This document shows, in pieces, positions 50,973 to 59,707 of a stretch of DNA of 64,000 nucleotides; position 1 is the stretch's first letter, and every line of letters begins with the position of its first letter. The notes under the pieces are model-generated. The model was given only the letters and a program-made list of their open reading frames with translations, searched no databases and was not told the DNA's origin. The position numbers and the translations under genes are program-made. Origin of the DNA: Ulvibacter antarcticus (lineage in GTDB: Bacteria; Bacteroidota; Bacteroidia; Flavobacteriales; Flavobacteriaceae); NCBI RefSeq assembly GCF_003688405.1, contig NZ_REFC01000015.1, positions 124,001 through 188,000 on the forward strand, given 5' to 3'.

Positions 50973-51410
50973 ATGATCATTGAAAAGCAAGAAAAAGATT
51001 ACACCATTTACGACTGGTGGCGAAAAGTAATGGTTGAAAACTACGCCAACTTTGATGGTCGTGCCAGAAGATCGGAATATTGGTATTTCAGCTTGTTCAA
51101 TTTTATAATTATATTCTCATTTGCAATTATCATGGCCGTCCTGTCAAGTGTTGTTAATGATGAAGACGTTTTCCTTTTCTCGATGATCCCGCTGGTATTA
51201 GGCTTCATGGTCATACTTATTCCAAGTATTGCGGTTGCAGTTCGGCGATTGCACGATACCGGGAAATCCGGCTGGTATTATCTATTGGGCGTAATTCCTA
51301 TTGTTAGTTATGTTGGAGGAATCGTACTACTGGTATTTTACTGCTCGGATGGAGATCGAGGTGATAATCAATACGGTTTAGACCCCAAAAAGCGCAATCT
51401 GGATTTTTAG
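50973..51410 (+). CDS. DUF805 family membrane protein
   Basis: 145 residues with four predicted helices after a soluble start. The motifs YANFDGRARRSEYWYFSLFN and IPSIAVAVRRLHDTGKSGWYYLL are the conserved DUF805 core, and GDRGDNQYGLDPK ends the family pattern. Function unknown for the family; a small inner-membrane protein. It starts 25 bases after lysS and may be co-transcribed. Confidence 0.9.
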   Translation: MIIEKQEKDYTIYDWWRKVMVENYANFDGRARRSEYWYFSLFNFIIIFSFAIIMAVLSSVVNDEDVFLFSMIPLVLGFMVILIPSIAVAVRRLHDTGKSGWYYLLGVIPIVSYVGGIVLLVFYCSDGDRGDNQYGLDPKKRNLDF

Positions 51411-51753
51411 ATCAATCGTTTTGGTTTTTTTTTCTTCGGAAGGCATTTCAAATTCTTCATATTTAAGTATCTATTTATAGTTGAAATAAACATGATTGCT
51501 TCAGAAAGAGTCATCTCCAACTGAAGCAACTTATATTTATACCATAAGCCGTTTATTAACGACTTTTTTTTAATAGTCTTTGAGCGACTATTACCCTACT
51601 AATCCACTTCCATACAAAGCGTAGTATCAATGAACTAATTACTTTTATATGCTTAAAAAAACAGCATAAAAACGAGGAATTAATGCTCTAAAAGCTATAA
51701 ATGTCTTACTTTTATGACTACCTAATTGAAAATTAACCGAAAATATAAAATTC
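51411..51753. other. Intergenic region with two hairpins, no gene seen
   Basis: A 343-base gap between the DUF805 gene and the M36 peptidase gene. TTGCTTCAG/CTGAAGCAA form a 9-base-pair stem with a 16-base loop (51496-51529), and TAATAGTC/GACTATTA an 8-base-pair stem with a 7-base loop (51571-51593). Neither has a clean T run. No convincing ORF, tRNA or promoter consensus was found. Confidence 0.55.
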
Positions 51754-53922
51754 ATGAAAACAAAACTATTACTTTTTGCACTTGTTTTTTCCGCAACACA
51801 AATGTGTTTTGCACAGGAAGGCAAGGAAAATATTGCGCGCACATGGCTTAATGAAAATGTGACTAATCTTAAAACCGGTCACAATTTTGACATGCTAAAT
51901 AGCAGGTCTGGACCATCGGGTGAGACGTTTAGGTATCATCATACAATTAATGGTGTTGAAGTTTACGACTCATCGATCGCGGTTCACGTATCTCCTAAAA
52001 ACCAGGTAACGTATCACGCCAGCACTTACGATGAATCTGTGGCTACAGTCGATACAAATCCGGAAATCTCTGAAAATGCTGCTCTAAACGCTGCGATTGC
52101 TGCCTTACAAATTGAAGGTCGTATCTCGCAACAGGATATTAAATTATATGTTTACAATAAAACCGGAACTCCAAAATTAGTGTACAGTGTGAAGACTTTG
52201 TCTGAATTCTTAAACGGTTATTGGGAAACAATAGTCGATGCAAAAACCGGAGCTGTACTTAGCGTAGAAGATATTGCGATCTACGAAAGACCAATCACGG
52301 ACAGCGCCAAAAGAACAAAGGCTGACGTTCAAATCTCTCCAGGAAACACTGCTTCAGTAGAAAATGAAAAAATTGAATTCGCAGCTGTTGTAGATGGAAC
52401 CGCTATGGTTTTTGACCCAGATCCATTGACAAAAACACTAAACGTTTACGGTGGAAATTATGTCGATAATAACGACAATACCAATGCAGATTTGGATGCT
52501 GCCCGTACAGCAGTAACCTTGTTGGAAATAGAACAAACAGGTTCTAACTTCAGATTGAGAGGGCCTTACGCAGAAATCGCTGAACTTCAAGCACCTTCTA
52601 CAGGGCTTTTTATTCAATCTTCTTCAGATTTTAGTTTCACAAGAGACGCACAAGGATTTGAAGCCGCAAATGTATATCACCATTTAGACAAGATGATTCG
52701 TTGGATTAATGTGGATTTGGGTATACCTCTAGTTTCTATTTTCAACAGTGGTGTTGTTCGTTTCGATCCACATGCATTTAACGGTGCTGATAACTCTTCT
52801 TACGGAGGTGGAAATCTTAACTTTGGAGAAGGTGGTGTAGATGATGCAGAAGACATGGATGTAATTATTCACGAATTAGGTCATGGATTGCACGACTGGG
52901 TTACCAATGGTAACTTATCGCAAGTAAATGGACTTAGTGAAGGATCTGGTGATTATTTCGCCAATTCGTATAAAAGAAGTTTAGGACAATGGACTACTGG
53001 AGACGCTTCTTATTACTATGTATTTGGATGGGATGGACACAATCCATTCTGGCCGGGACGTGTTACTAATTACGGAGCACTTTATCCAGGTGGTCTAACA
53101 GGAAGTATCCACACTGACGGGCAGATCTGGGCAACAGTTCTACTTGAAATTTGGGAAGTTGTTGGAAGAGATCGTATGGACGCAGCAGTTCTGGAAGGTC
53201 TTGGTATGACTAACTCGGGAACTAACCAACAGAACGCTGCAATTGCAGTACGTCAGGCAGCAATCGATATGGGATATACCTGTCTTGAAATTGACACTAT
53301 GACCGATAGATTTACGGCCAGAGGATATGTTTTACCTGCTTATACATGTACAGATTGTTCAATTTCTGCTATTGGATCGGCAAACCTTTCTCCTTGTGAT
53401 GACGGTGGTACACCAAGTGATCCTTCAGATGATACGTTTACGGGAGACATCTCTGTTACGTTCTTAAATGCGCCTGCAAATGGTACTTTAGACCTAACAG
53501 GTGACGGGACAGCATCAGTTTCTGTTACAGGATTAACATCTCCTCATGTATTTACAGGAGTTACAATGACTGCAGATGGAACTGCAATAAATCTAACAGC
53601 GACTTTCTCTGATGACGCGACTTGTGCATTTGTTGAAACAAACGCTGGTACTGCTCCAATTTCATGTAGTACTTTAGGTGTAAATGACATAAACAATGTA
53701 TTGTCGATTTCTGTGTTCCCTAACCCTGCAGATCAGACTTTATCATTCTTAAATGTTACAAAAGAATACAGCATTGCAGTGTATAACTTACTAGGTCAAA
53801 AAGTGATCGATCAAACAATCGATGTGAACACTAACAACTTAGAAGTTGGAAATCTTGCATCTGGAACCTATATCATTAAGGTAGACGGTTACAGCGATGT
53901 TCTTAAGTTCATCAAAAGATAA
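51754..53922 (+). CDS. Secreted M36 (fungalysin-type) metallopeptidase with T9SS type A sorting domain
   Basis: 722 residues with a signal peptide (MKTKLLLFALVFSATQMCFAQ). A pro-region (FTP-like, about 25-160) is followed by the M36 catalytic domain: zinc motif DVIIHELGHGLHDW (His373, Glu374, His377) and the third ligand region GLSEGSGDYFANS (Glu396). A C-terminal domain (about 525-640, NLSPCDDGGTPSDPSDD) of unknown type precedes a type A sorting domain (FPNPADQTLSFLN to VLKFIKR). It is a secreted broad-range protease processed by the PorU system. A strong terminator follows. Confidence 0.94.
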   Translation: MKTKLLLFALVFSATQMCFAQEGKENIARTWLNENVTNLKTGHNFDMLNSRSGPSGETFRYHHTINGVEVYDSSIAVHVSPKNQVTYHASTYDESVATVDTNPEISENAALNAAIAALQIEGRISQQDIKLYVYNKTGTPKLVYSVKTLSEFLNGYWETIVDAKTGAVLSVEDIAIYERPITDSAKRTKADVQISPGNTASVENEKIEFAAVVDGTAMVFDPDPLTKTLNVYGGNYVDNNDNTNADLDAARTAVTLLEIEQTGSNFRLRGPYAEIAELQAPSTGLFIQSSSDFSFTRDAQGFEAANVYHHLDKMIRWINVDLGIPLVSIFNSGVVRFDPHAFNGADNSSYGGGNLNFGEGGVDDAEDMDVIIHELGHGLHDWVTNGNLSQVNGLSEGSGDYFANSYKRSLGQWTTGDASYYYVFGWDGHNPFWPGRVTNYGALYPGGLTGSIHTDGQIWATVLLEIWEVVGRDRMDAAVLEGLGMTNSGTNQQNAAIAVRQAAIDMGYTCLEIDTMTDRFTARGYVLPAYTCTDCSISAIGSANLSPCDDGGTPSDPSDDTFTGDISVTFLNAPANGTLDLTGDGTASVSVTGLTSPHVFTGVTMTADGTAINLTATFSDDATCAFVETNAGTAPISCSTLGVNDINNVLSISVFPNPADQTLSFLNVTKEYSIAVYNLLGQKVIDQTIDVNTNNLEVGNLASGTYIIKVDGYSDVLKFIKR

Positions 53923-53944
53923 AAATCCATTATAATATTTTATC

Positions 53945-53979
53945 AAAAGGGAATTACAAATTTGTAATTCCCTTTTTTT
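53945..53979 (+). terminator. Rho-independent terminator after the M36 gene
   Basis: AAAAGGGAATTACAAA is followed directly by its complement TTTGTAATTCCCTTTT, then T. Perfect arms; first of three hairpins in this gap. Confidence 0.9.
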
Positions 53980-53987
53980 ATACAAAA

Positions 53988-54013
53988 AAACGTTCCCAAC
54001 TAAGGGAACGTTT
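53988..54013. terminator. Second hairpin of the convergent gap
   Basis: AAACGTTCCC pairs with GGGAACGTTT around AACTAA. A-run on the left and T on the right, so it can stop either strand. Confidence 0.65.
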
Positions 54014-54020
54014 CCATCAT

Positions 54021-54057
54021 CAAAACAAAAAAGAAGGAAGTTATGACTTCCTCCTTT
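54021..54057 (-). terminator. Terminator of the GDYXXLXY/DUF2157 pair
   Basis: On the minus strand GGAAGT pairs with ACTTCC around CATA, followed by TTCTTTTTTGTTTTG. It lies next to the stop of the GDYXXLXY gene. Confidence 0.7.
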
Positions 54058-54621
54058 TTATTCTTCTTCAGCGGGCAAATCCTTTACAGAAATTTCTCCA
54101 ATGTAGACATTGTCTAAAACAGCAACATTATCCAAAATATAGACCTTTGCATAGCATTCCGGCCCAATTGAATCTCTATTTCTTATTGCGTTTCGAACAG
54201 ATACTTCAGCATTATACGCTTTGGTTTCTTCCATATAGTAACGGTTAAAAGGTAGAAAAAAGTGAACTTCCCCATTGTACCAACCCGCATTATCAGCTAC
54301 AACGTAATCGCCTTTGTCATTCAAAATCTTCGGACTTACCTGTGATATTTCTGCAAATCCATTATCGTCTGTTTTTAAATAAACGTACACTTTCTGTGAA
54401 TCCCCCCAAATAGAATCTGTACTTTCTGCCGAGTTCATTTCGTAACTAAGGGTAATATACTTTCCTCTAAACGGATCGGACGGATCAATAGGGCGCGTTT
54501 TAAAATTATAAGACGTGCCTTTTCTTAATGCCTCTTCTTGTTCAAAGATCATTATACCGGGAACAAACCACTGGGCTCCAACCATGAGTACAAAGCCTAT
54601 AACTATATAAATCTTACTCAT
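54058..54621 (-). CDS. GDYXXLXY domain membrane-anchored protein
   Basis: About 187 residues from ATG 54621 (MSKIYIVIGFVLMVGAQWFVPG, one N-terminal helix). An upstream ATG at 54672 lies inside the DUF2157 gene and was not used. The RGKYITLSYEMN motif is the family hallmark (GDYVxLxY type), and YYMEETKAY and VYIGEISVKDLP fit the family. Usually found beside DUF2157, as here; the start overlaps the DUF2157 stop (ATGAGTAA), so translation is coupled. Function unknown. Confidence 0.85.
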   Translation of the reverse strand: MSKIYIVIGFVLMVGAQWFVPGIMIFEQEEALRKGTSYNFKTRPIDPSDPFRGKYITLSYEMNSAESTDSIWGDSQKVYVYLKTDDNGFAEISQVSPKILNDKGDYVVADNAGWYNGEVHFFLPFNRYYMEETKAYNAEVSVRNAIRNRDSIGPECYAKVYILDNVAVLDNVYIGEISVKDLPAEEE

Positions 54622-55891
54622 CTTTTTTAATTTTTTGTAATTGTTTTCTATACATGAAATAGTTTGTCGCAAAAAACCCGGCTCCTATTGCAACAAAAAG
54701 CAAACCCCTAATCACAAAGGAGATATCGGTATCAAAAAATCTACAGCTTATAAGCACGGTAATAATTAACAAGCCATAGTTTAGAATACTGTACATCCCT
54801 TTAATTGAACCAATACGCACGGCAAATATACCAAGTGCAAACACTAGAATATTAACCAAAATAGCGGGTATTTCAGGCGCAATGAAATTGATTAGAAAAA
54901 TAATTCCGAAGCCAAAAAAAGCATATTGAAACAGGTTAAATTCCTTAATTTTCTTTTTTCTGAATAGAAACCCTAAGACTCCCAAGATGGCCACAAAAAA
55001 TAGTGAGGAAATGAGAATGTCCTGATTTTCATATCTCGAGAAATCAAATTCTTCCCATACTCCTCTGAAACTGGCAATTAGCAGAACTATTATGGTTCCT
55101 AAGGACCCCAACAACAAATAACCATTGGTACGGAGTTTGGTTGATTCAAAGAATGGCAGCTTACCAAGATTATAAAAAAGTCCGAAGAGCATTATATATA
55201 ATAGTAATCCCATACTTTCAATATCTCCAACAAAGGCACCTAATGAAATTAAAATACTCATTGGCATTAGCCAGTTAAAAACACCTGTAATATTAGCTTT
55301 AGGCTCTGCTTTCAATAATCCAAAATAATGCGGTAGCATCCAGAGTAACATAGCGAGATACCACCACGGTTTATCCTCGTTGAAATATCCCACATTGCAA
55401 GCATACACTGTGATGAATAGCATAAACAACATAGCCGCTGCATTCGATCTTAGTAAATAGATAAGAGGCGCTGCTAAAATGATCCAGCTTAACAGGAAGT
55501 CGGGCATGGACCCCGGAATGTTATAAATCTGACTAACTAGTGAAATACTGGCTCCAATTGCAAAAAACAATAATGTCGCAGCGGTTTCTTTCCATGCACT
55601 GCTCTTCTTTTTTATGAGAACAAATGCTGATAATGCCTGTGCTACTACTAAGGGAATAAAAGCCCAAATAGTTTTTACTGATCGTGAAAAATCATCCCAG
55701 TTATGAGCCAGGATCAAGATTATCCCGAGGCCAACCAACAAAGAGCCTAATACGCCAAAAATTGTAAACAGTCGGTTCGGGCTATCACTTTTTTTATGGG
55801 TATAATATTGCGATATATTCGATGAGACCTCGCTTGAAATTACATTGGCTTCCACCAATTCGTCAAGGTCTTTTTCCAGTTTTGAGTTCAT
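54614..55891 (-). CDS. DUF2157 family membrane protein
   Basis: 425 residues with a soluble N-terminal part (MNSKLEKDLDELVEANVISS) and about 12 predicted membrane helices filling the rest. The early LFTIFGVLGSLLVGLGIILILAHNWDDFS segment is typical of DUF2157. A long-standing pairing with GDYXXLXY proteins is repeated here (overlapping genes). Function unknown. Confidence 0.88.
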   Translation of the reverse strand: MNSKLEKDLDELVEANVISSEVSSNISQYYTHKKSDSPNRLFTIFGVLGSLLVGLGIILILAHNWDDFSRSVKTIWAFIPLVVAQALSAFVLIKKKSSAWKETAATLLFFAIGASISLVSQIYNIPGSMPDFLLSWIILAAPLIYLLRSNAAAMLFMLFITVYACNVGYFNEDKPWWYLAMLLWMLPHYFGLLKAEPKANITGVFNWLMPMSILISLGAFVGDIESMGLLLYIMLFGLFYNLGKLPFFESTKLRTNGYLLLGSLGTIIVLLIASFRGVWEEFDFSRYENQDILISSLFFVAILGVLGFLFRKKKIKEFNLFQYAFFGFGIIFLINFIAPEIPAILVNILVFALGIFAVRIGSIKGMYSILNYGLLIITVLISCRFFDTDISFVIRGLLFVAIGAGFFATNYFMYRKQLQKIKKDE

Positions 55892-55981
55892 ACCTCTTAA
55901 ATTTAAATGCGATTAACTAGTGTGTGGAATAAAATCCGGCCGTGCTAAAATTCATATATTATAACACAGCCGGTTTTCATT

Positions 55982-56461
55982 TTATTTTTCTTTATCGTCC
56001 AACCATTTAATATCTCTAATATTCTTCTGGACGGCGATTACTCCGAAAAGTGCAAGTGCAAAGGACATTCCATAAAACCCTTTTTCACTAAGTTCGATGT
56101 CGGCATTCCATAGCCCAATAATGAGCAATATTAGCGATGCAATGGTTGTAAACCAACAAATCCCGTAATACACATCGGTTACAGGAATCCCTTCCTGTCG
56201 ATCACGAACACTCTTCTGTACCGAAACTACCGAAAAAAGTCCGAATAGCAATATGGTAAAATAGTACCCCTTCTCATTTAATTCCATCCCCACATTCCAT
56301 AGCCCAATGCAATACGAAACCATCCCAATAAAAAGGGCAGCCCATGATGCCGAAATAAAGGCAGGTGTAGGTCTGCAATTAAATACTTTTTCTTTCTTTT
56401 TTACTTCTTCCGTTAAAGGTGAGTTTACCGGTTTCTTCTCTTTTAAAAATTGATTTTCCAT
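55982..56461 (-). CDS. YiaA/YiaB-type inner-membrane protein
   Basis: 159 residues with two similar halves of a YiaAB two-helix unit: [34 protein letters not shown], and [48 protein letters not shown]. Four helices in all. Known only as a small inner-membrane family of unclear role. It is co-oriented with the DUF2157 pair, 90 bases upstream of it. Confidence 0.88.
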   Translation of the reverse strand: MENQFLKEKKPVNSPLTEEVKKKEKVFNCRPTPAFISASWAALFIGMVSYCIGLWNVGMELNEKGYYFTILLFGLFSVVSVQKSVRDRQEGIPVTDVYYGICWFTTIASLILLIIGLWNADIELSEKGFYGMSFALALFGVIAVQKNIRDIKWLDDKEK

Positions 56462-56596
56462 TTTTCTTAAGTTTTGATGATTCTTAATTTATGTTGAAAC
56501 AAAGATGCTTCACTTCGGAAGCTTACGAAATGCTATTTTTTTAAATTACTTACGTTTAAAAATTTAATAAATATTAAAATATTGCTTTATTAATAG

Positions 56597-56604
56597 TATT
56601 TTTG
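56597..56604 (+). promoter_or_regulatory. Possible -7 box of the TPR-like gene
   Basis: TATTTTTG (56597-56604) fits TAnnTTTG, 21 bases before the ATG at 56626. No good -33 TTTG was found. Confidence 0.35.
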
Positions 56605-56625
56605 AATATAATTACTTACGATATA

Positions 56626-58089
56626 ATGAAAGGAATTAAAGCTATTATTTCTACTTTTTCTGAAGAAGACAAGAGAGAATTCCTATTATATCTTCAAAAC
56701 AAGAACCGAAGAGGTGATACAAAAAATGTAAAGCTCTTCAAACTTATCGATAGCGAGAAAACCACGGATCTGGAGCAAGCACTCTACAGTAAGTCCTCTA
56801 AAAATGCCTTTCATGCGCTCTGTAAAAGACTTCAGGATAGTCTTACAGAATTCATTGCGACCAAGAGCTTTTCCGAAGAAAGCGGAGAAGAAATGGAAAT
56901 TCTAAAATTACTATTGGCTTCACGTATCCTCTTTGAACATAAACAATACAAACTCGCCTTCAAGATTCTCTTCAAAGCAGAACAAATTGCCTTATCACTT
57001 GACGTTTATGCCATATTGAATGAAATATATCACACTATGATTCAGTATGCACACGTACATCCTGAGCTTTCACTAACGTCTGTCTTTCAAAAATCTCGTG
57101 AGAATACACTGCATTTTCAGTCGGAACAACAATTAAACATGGCTTATGCAACAATAAAATCGGCTTTAAAAGATGCTACAGCACTATCGGTAAGTGAGAT
57201 CATTGAAGGTGCATTTTCAGAATTTGATATTGTTGTTTCTCAATCCCTCACCTATAAATCGCTCTTCCAGCTCATGAATATTACTGCCGCTGCCGCGAGT
57301 CTTCAGAGTAATTATTACACTATTTCAGGCTTTATGCTTCAGATGTATGAAATCATTTCAGCAAAACAATCGAAGATAAAAACCGATAAACACCTATATT
57401 ATCAAATTGAGATTCTTCATATGATGGCAATGACGCATTTCAGAAATAAAAATTTCAAAGCAAGCCAGGTTTTTTCAGAAAAAATGGAAGAAGAAATGCT
57501 AAAGAAAAACGGCATCTATTATAAGCGTTTTCATGTGAAACTCATTCTTACTAAAGCATTTGGCTATAATTACACTGGCCGACCTTCCGAAGCGATTCAA
57601 GTTCTAAATTCCTACGAACGTCATTCCCCAGAAATTGAATTGACGCTACTTATGTGTTACTTTCAACAGCTTCAATTCGACGAAGCATACTCCCTTCTAA
57701 AAAAAATGCAGCATAGCGATATTTGGTATGAGAAAAAACAAGGTTGGATTTGGGTCCTGGAGAAAGCCATTATTGAAATCTTACTGTTAATTGAACTGGA
57801 CAGACTGGATCTGGTGCTCTCAAGACTTCAAAGCTTCAAGAAAAAATTTACGAAACGATTAAAAAAAGCGGGCGAAACCCGTGTCCTCAAATTTATACAA
57901 CTGGTGAGTCTCTATTATGAAAATCCTATGGAAGTCACTTCGGAAGCCTTTAAAAACAAAGTAGAGGGCTCGTTCGAATGGATTGGGAAAGAAAGGGAAG
58001 ACATCTTCGTAATGAGTTTTTATGCCTGGCTGAAGAGTAAAATGGAACAGACAAATCTTTATGAAACTACATTGAAATTGGCAAATTAA
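56626..58089 (+). CDS. Helical repeat protein of unknown function
   Basis: About 487 residues from ATG 56626 (MKGIKAIISTFSEEDKREFLLYL); an ATG at 56602 adds eight residues and is less likely since it overlaps the -7 box. No signal peptide or membrane helix. The pattern is all-alpha throughout, with TPR-like hairpins (for example YKLAFKILFKAEQIALSLD, FKASQVFSEKMEEEMLKKNG, PSEAIQVLNSYERHSPEIE), so it is probably a cytosolic scaffold. No family or partner is evident. A large hairpin follows. Confidence 0.78.
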   Translation: MKGIKAIISTFSEEDKREFLLYLQNKNRRGDTKNVKLFKLIDSEKTTDLEQALYSKSSKNAFHALCKRLQDSLTEFIATKSFSEESGEEMEILKLLLASRILFEHKQYKLAFKILFKAEQIALSLDVYAILNEIYHTMIQYAHVHPELSLTSVFQKSRENTLHFQSEQQLNMAYATIKSALKDATALSVSEIIEGAFSEFDIVVSQSLTYKSLFQLMNITAAAASLQSNYYTISGFMLQMYEIISAKQSKIKTDKHLYYQIEILHMMAMTHFRNKNFKASQVFSEKMEEEMLKKNGIYYKRFHVKLILTKAFGYNYTGRPSEAIQVLNSYERHSPEIELTLLMCYFQQLQFDEAYSLLKKMQHSDIWYEKKQGWIWVLEKAIIEILLLIELDRLDLVLSRLQSFKKKFTKRLKKAGETRVLKFIQLVSLYYENPMEVTSEAFKNKVEGSFEWIGKEREDIFVMSFYAWLKSKMEQTNLYETTLKLAN

Positions 58090-58090
58090 A

Positions 58091-58178
58091 AAACACCACT
58101 CTTAACTTTCCCCTCCCGAACCATTCGGGACTGGCATTTAGGGTGCAATACTGTGATTGCAGTAAAGAGCGGTGTTTC
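58091..58178. terminator. Large imperfect hairpin between convergent genes
   Basis: AAACACCACTCTT at the left pairs imperfectly with AAGAGCGGTGTTT at the right, with smaller hairpins (CCCGAA/TTCGGG) inside the long loop. It lies between two convergent genes and probably ends both transcripts. Confidence 0.55.
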
Positions 58179-58208
58179 CACCAACCTAACAATAAATTAT
58201 TTCGAGTT

Positions 58209-59531
58209 CTAAGCTCCGACTTTTCGCAAGAACTCAATATCATTTTCAACTGTAAGCAGCAATAAACTTGTGGCTGTACAAAACACAGGACTTGTAATAC
58301 AGTGATGTCCATTCCAGCTACCATCGCCATTCTGAATCTTCAAAATACGTCCGCTCATATCGTCGTACCATTTTTTCCAATCTTTATCTTTATTGACCAC
58401 CAATGATTCTCCTGTTTGTAAGAAACTTAAAAACTCTTCTCCTCCATTATTACCAAAGCCATTTAATACATCGGTTCGCTGTGCCGTTTGCTTTGCCGAT
58501 TGATATACATTATAAGAAGCACCATAGGCAATCGCTTCTTCTTCAGAATAACCTGCTTTTTCCAGATTAGCAACCGTTACTGGTGCATCTTTTTGCAATT
58601 TTCCTTCACTTTTCGCCTTATTTACAGCTTCCTCTGCCTTTCTTGCCTCCTTCGCGCTTGCACGAACGCTTCCGCTCACGGCGTACAACATTACTCCCGC
58701 GCCATCTTCGGTACTTACGTCCCCTGTTTTGTCATCATAATTGCTTTTTTGATAGTTACGTGCACGTTTTAAAACCTCATCGTTTACCTCAGCGCCCACG
58801 GCTTGTGCAGATTCTAAGGCGCTATTTGCAAGACCACTCTGCAGTACACCCGCCCATCCGGCACCACCTTGTTTTCCTTCCGCATCGGTACCAGACTGAA
58901 TCTTGGCAACACAAATATCTAAACAACGTTCAACTCGTTTTTTATCAATCCCTTTAAGTTTACGATCTAATAAATTCGAGAGAAATTGAGCTGTTAATAC
59001 AGCATCTATATTCTGTCCCAGTTTAGATTGTATTTGCGTACCTCGAACTTCTGTGATATAAGGACTGTCTTTAGCAGCGCCTTCCACAGTCTCGAGCAGA
59101 TAAGAAACGGCATCTTTTAAATTTTTTGAATAAAGACCTTTTTGTAAGGTGTTCCCACTTCTAAGGAAAGCCGTTGCTACCATAGCTGTAGTTGCAGGGT
59201 CTGCTTTTACGCTGTGAGGGTCTTTTATATGTTGGGCGCTATGAGAACCGGCACCATAACCACCATTGACCAATTGAGCGTCTCTGAGCCATGCGAGTCC
59301 GTCACGAACCGAGAGTTGTAAATTTTCGTCTGTTTTATAGACATTAAAATCGGATGAGGATTGTTCACCCATCACCGTCATAAATACACAACCATCATCT
59401 GGTTGCAAGTTTCGTTGTACCATCGCACTATCGTAAGATCGATTTTTCAATGTGCCTTCTGAAGTAAATACGGTAAGTAGCGCACCGATAATTAGTAGTG
59501 GTAATCCCAATAACATCAATTTCGTTTTCAT
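58209..59531 (-). CDS. Alpha/alpha-toroid (prenyltransferase/squalene-oxidase repeat) protein
   Basis: 440 residues with one N-terminal helix (MKTKLMLLGLPLLIIGALLT) that may be an anchor or uncleaved signal. The body has repeats of the toroid type: GLAWLRDAQLVNGGYGAGSH with D-x-x-T-A-M downstream (DPATTAMVATAFLRSG), NIDAVLTAQFLSNLL, WAGVLQSGLANSALESAQAV, and GRILKIQNGDGSWNGHHC with VFCTATSLLLLTVEND at the end. The QNGDGSW and CTA motifs are like those of squalene cyclase and complement-type thioester proteins, but the DXDD or catalytic Cys of cyclases could not be placed, so no enzyme name is given. Confidence 0.72.
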   Translation of the reverse strand: MKTKLMLLGLPLLIIGALLTVFTSEGTLKNRSYDSAMVQRNLQPDDGCVFMTVMGEQSSSDFNVYKTDENLQLSVRDGLAWLRDAQLVNGGYGAGSHSAQHIKDPHSVKADPATTAMVATAFLRSGNTLQKGLYSKNLKDAVSYLLETVEGAAKDSPYITEVRGTQIQSKLGQNIDAVLTAQFLSNLLDRKLKGIDKKRVERCLDICVAKIQSGTDAEGKQGGAGWAGVLQSGLANSALESAQAVGAEVNDEVLKRARNYQKSNYDDKTGDVSTEDGAGVMLYAVSGSVRASAKEARKAEEAVNKAKSEGKLQKDAPVTVANLEKAGYSEEEAIAYGASYNVYQSAKQTAQRTDVLNGFGNNGGEEFLSFLQTGESLVVNKDKDWKKWYDDMSGRILKIQNGDGSWNGHHCITSPVFCTATSLLLLTVENDIEFLRKVGA

Positions 59532-59707
59532 AGCCTTATATTTAAAGTTTGAATCGAAACTAGTACAAACGATGGGGGATTAAAACCATCCTTGAGTAAA
59601 GTGTCAGTTTGAATGAGTGAAATGATCCTTGCAAAGAGTTTGGAATTTAACGTCCTACATAATTTTAATTCAAAATCAATTTTCTATTTTTGAGCAAAAC
59701 ACCGAGA

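Noticed and set aside
54622-54672. Longer start for the GDYXXLXY protein
   Set aside because: It would lie fully inside the DUF2157 gene and put a charged stretch before the membrane helix; ATG 54621 fits the family.
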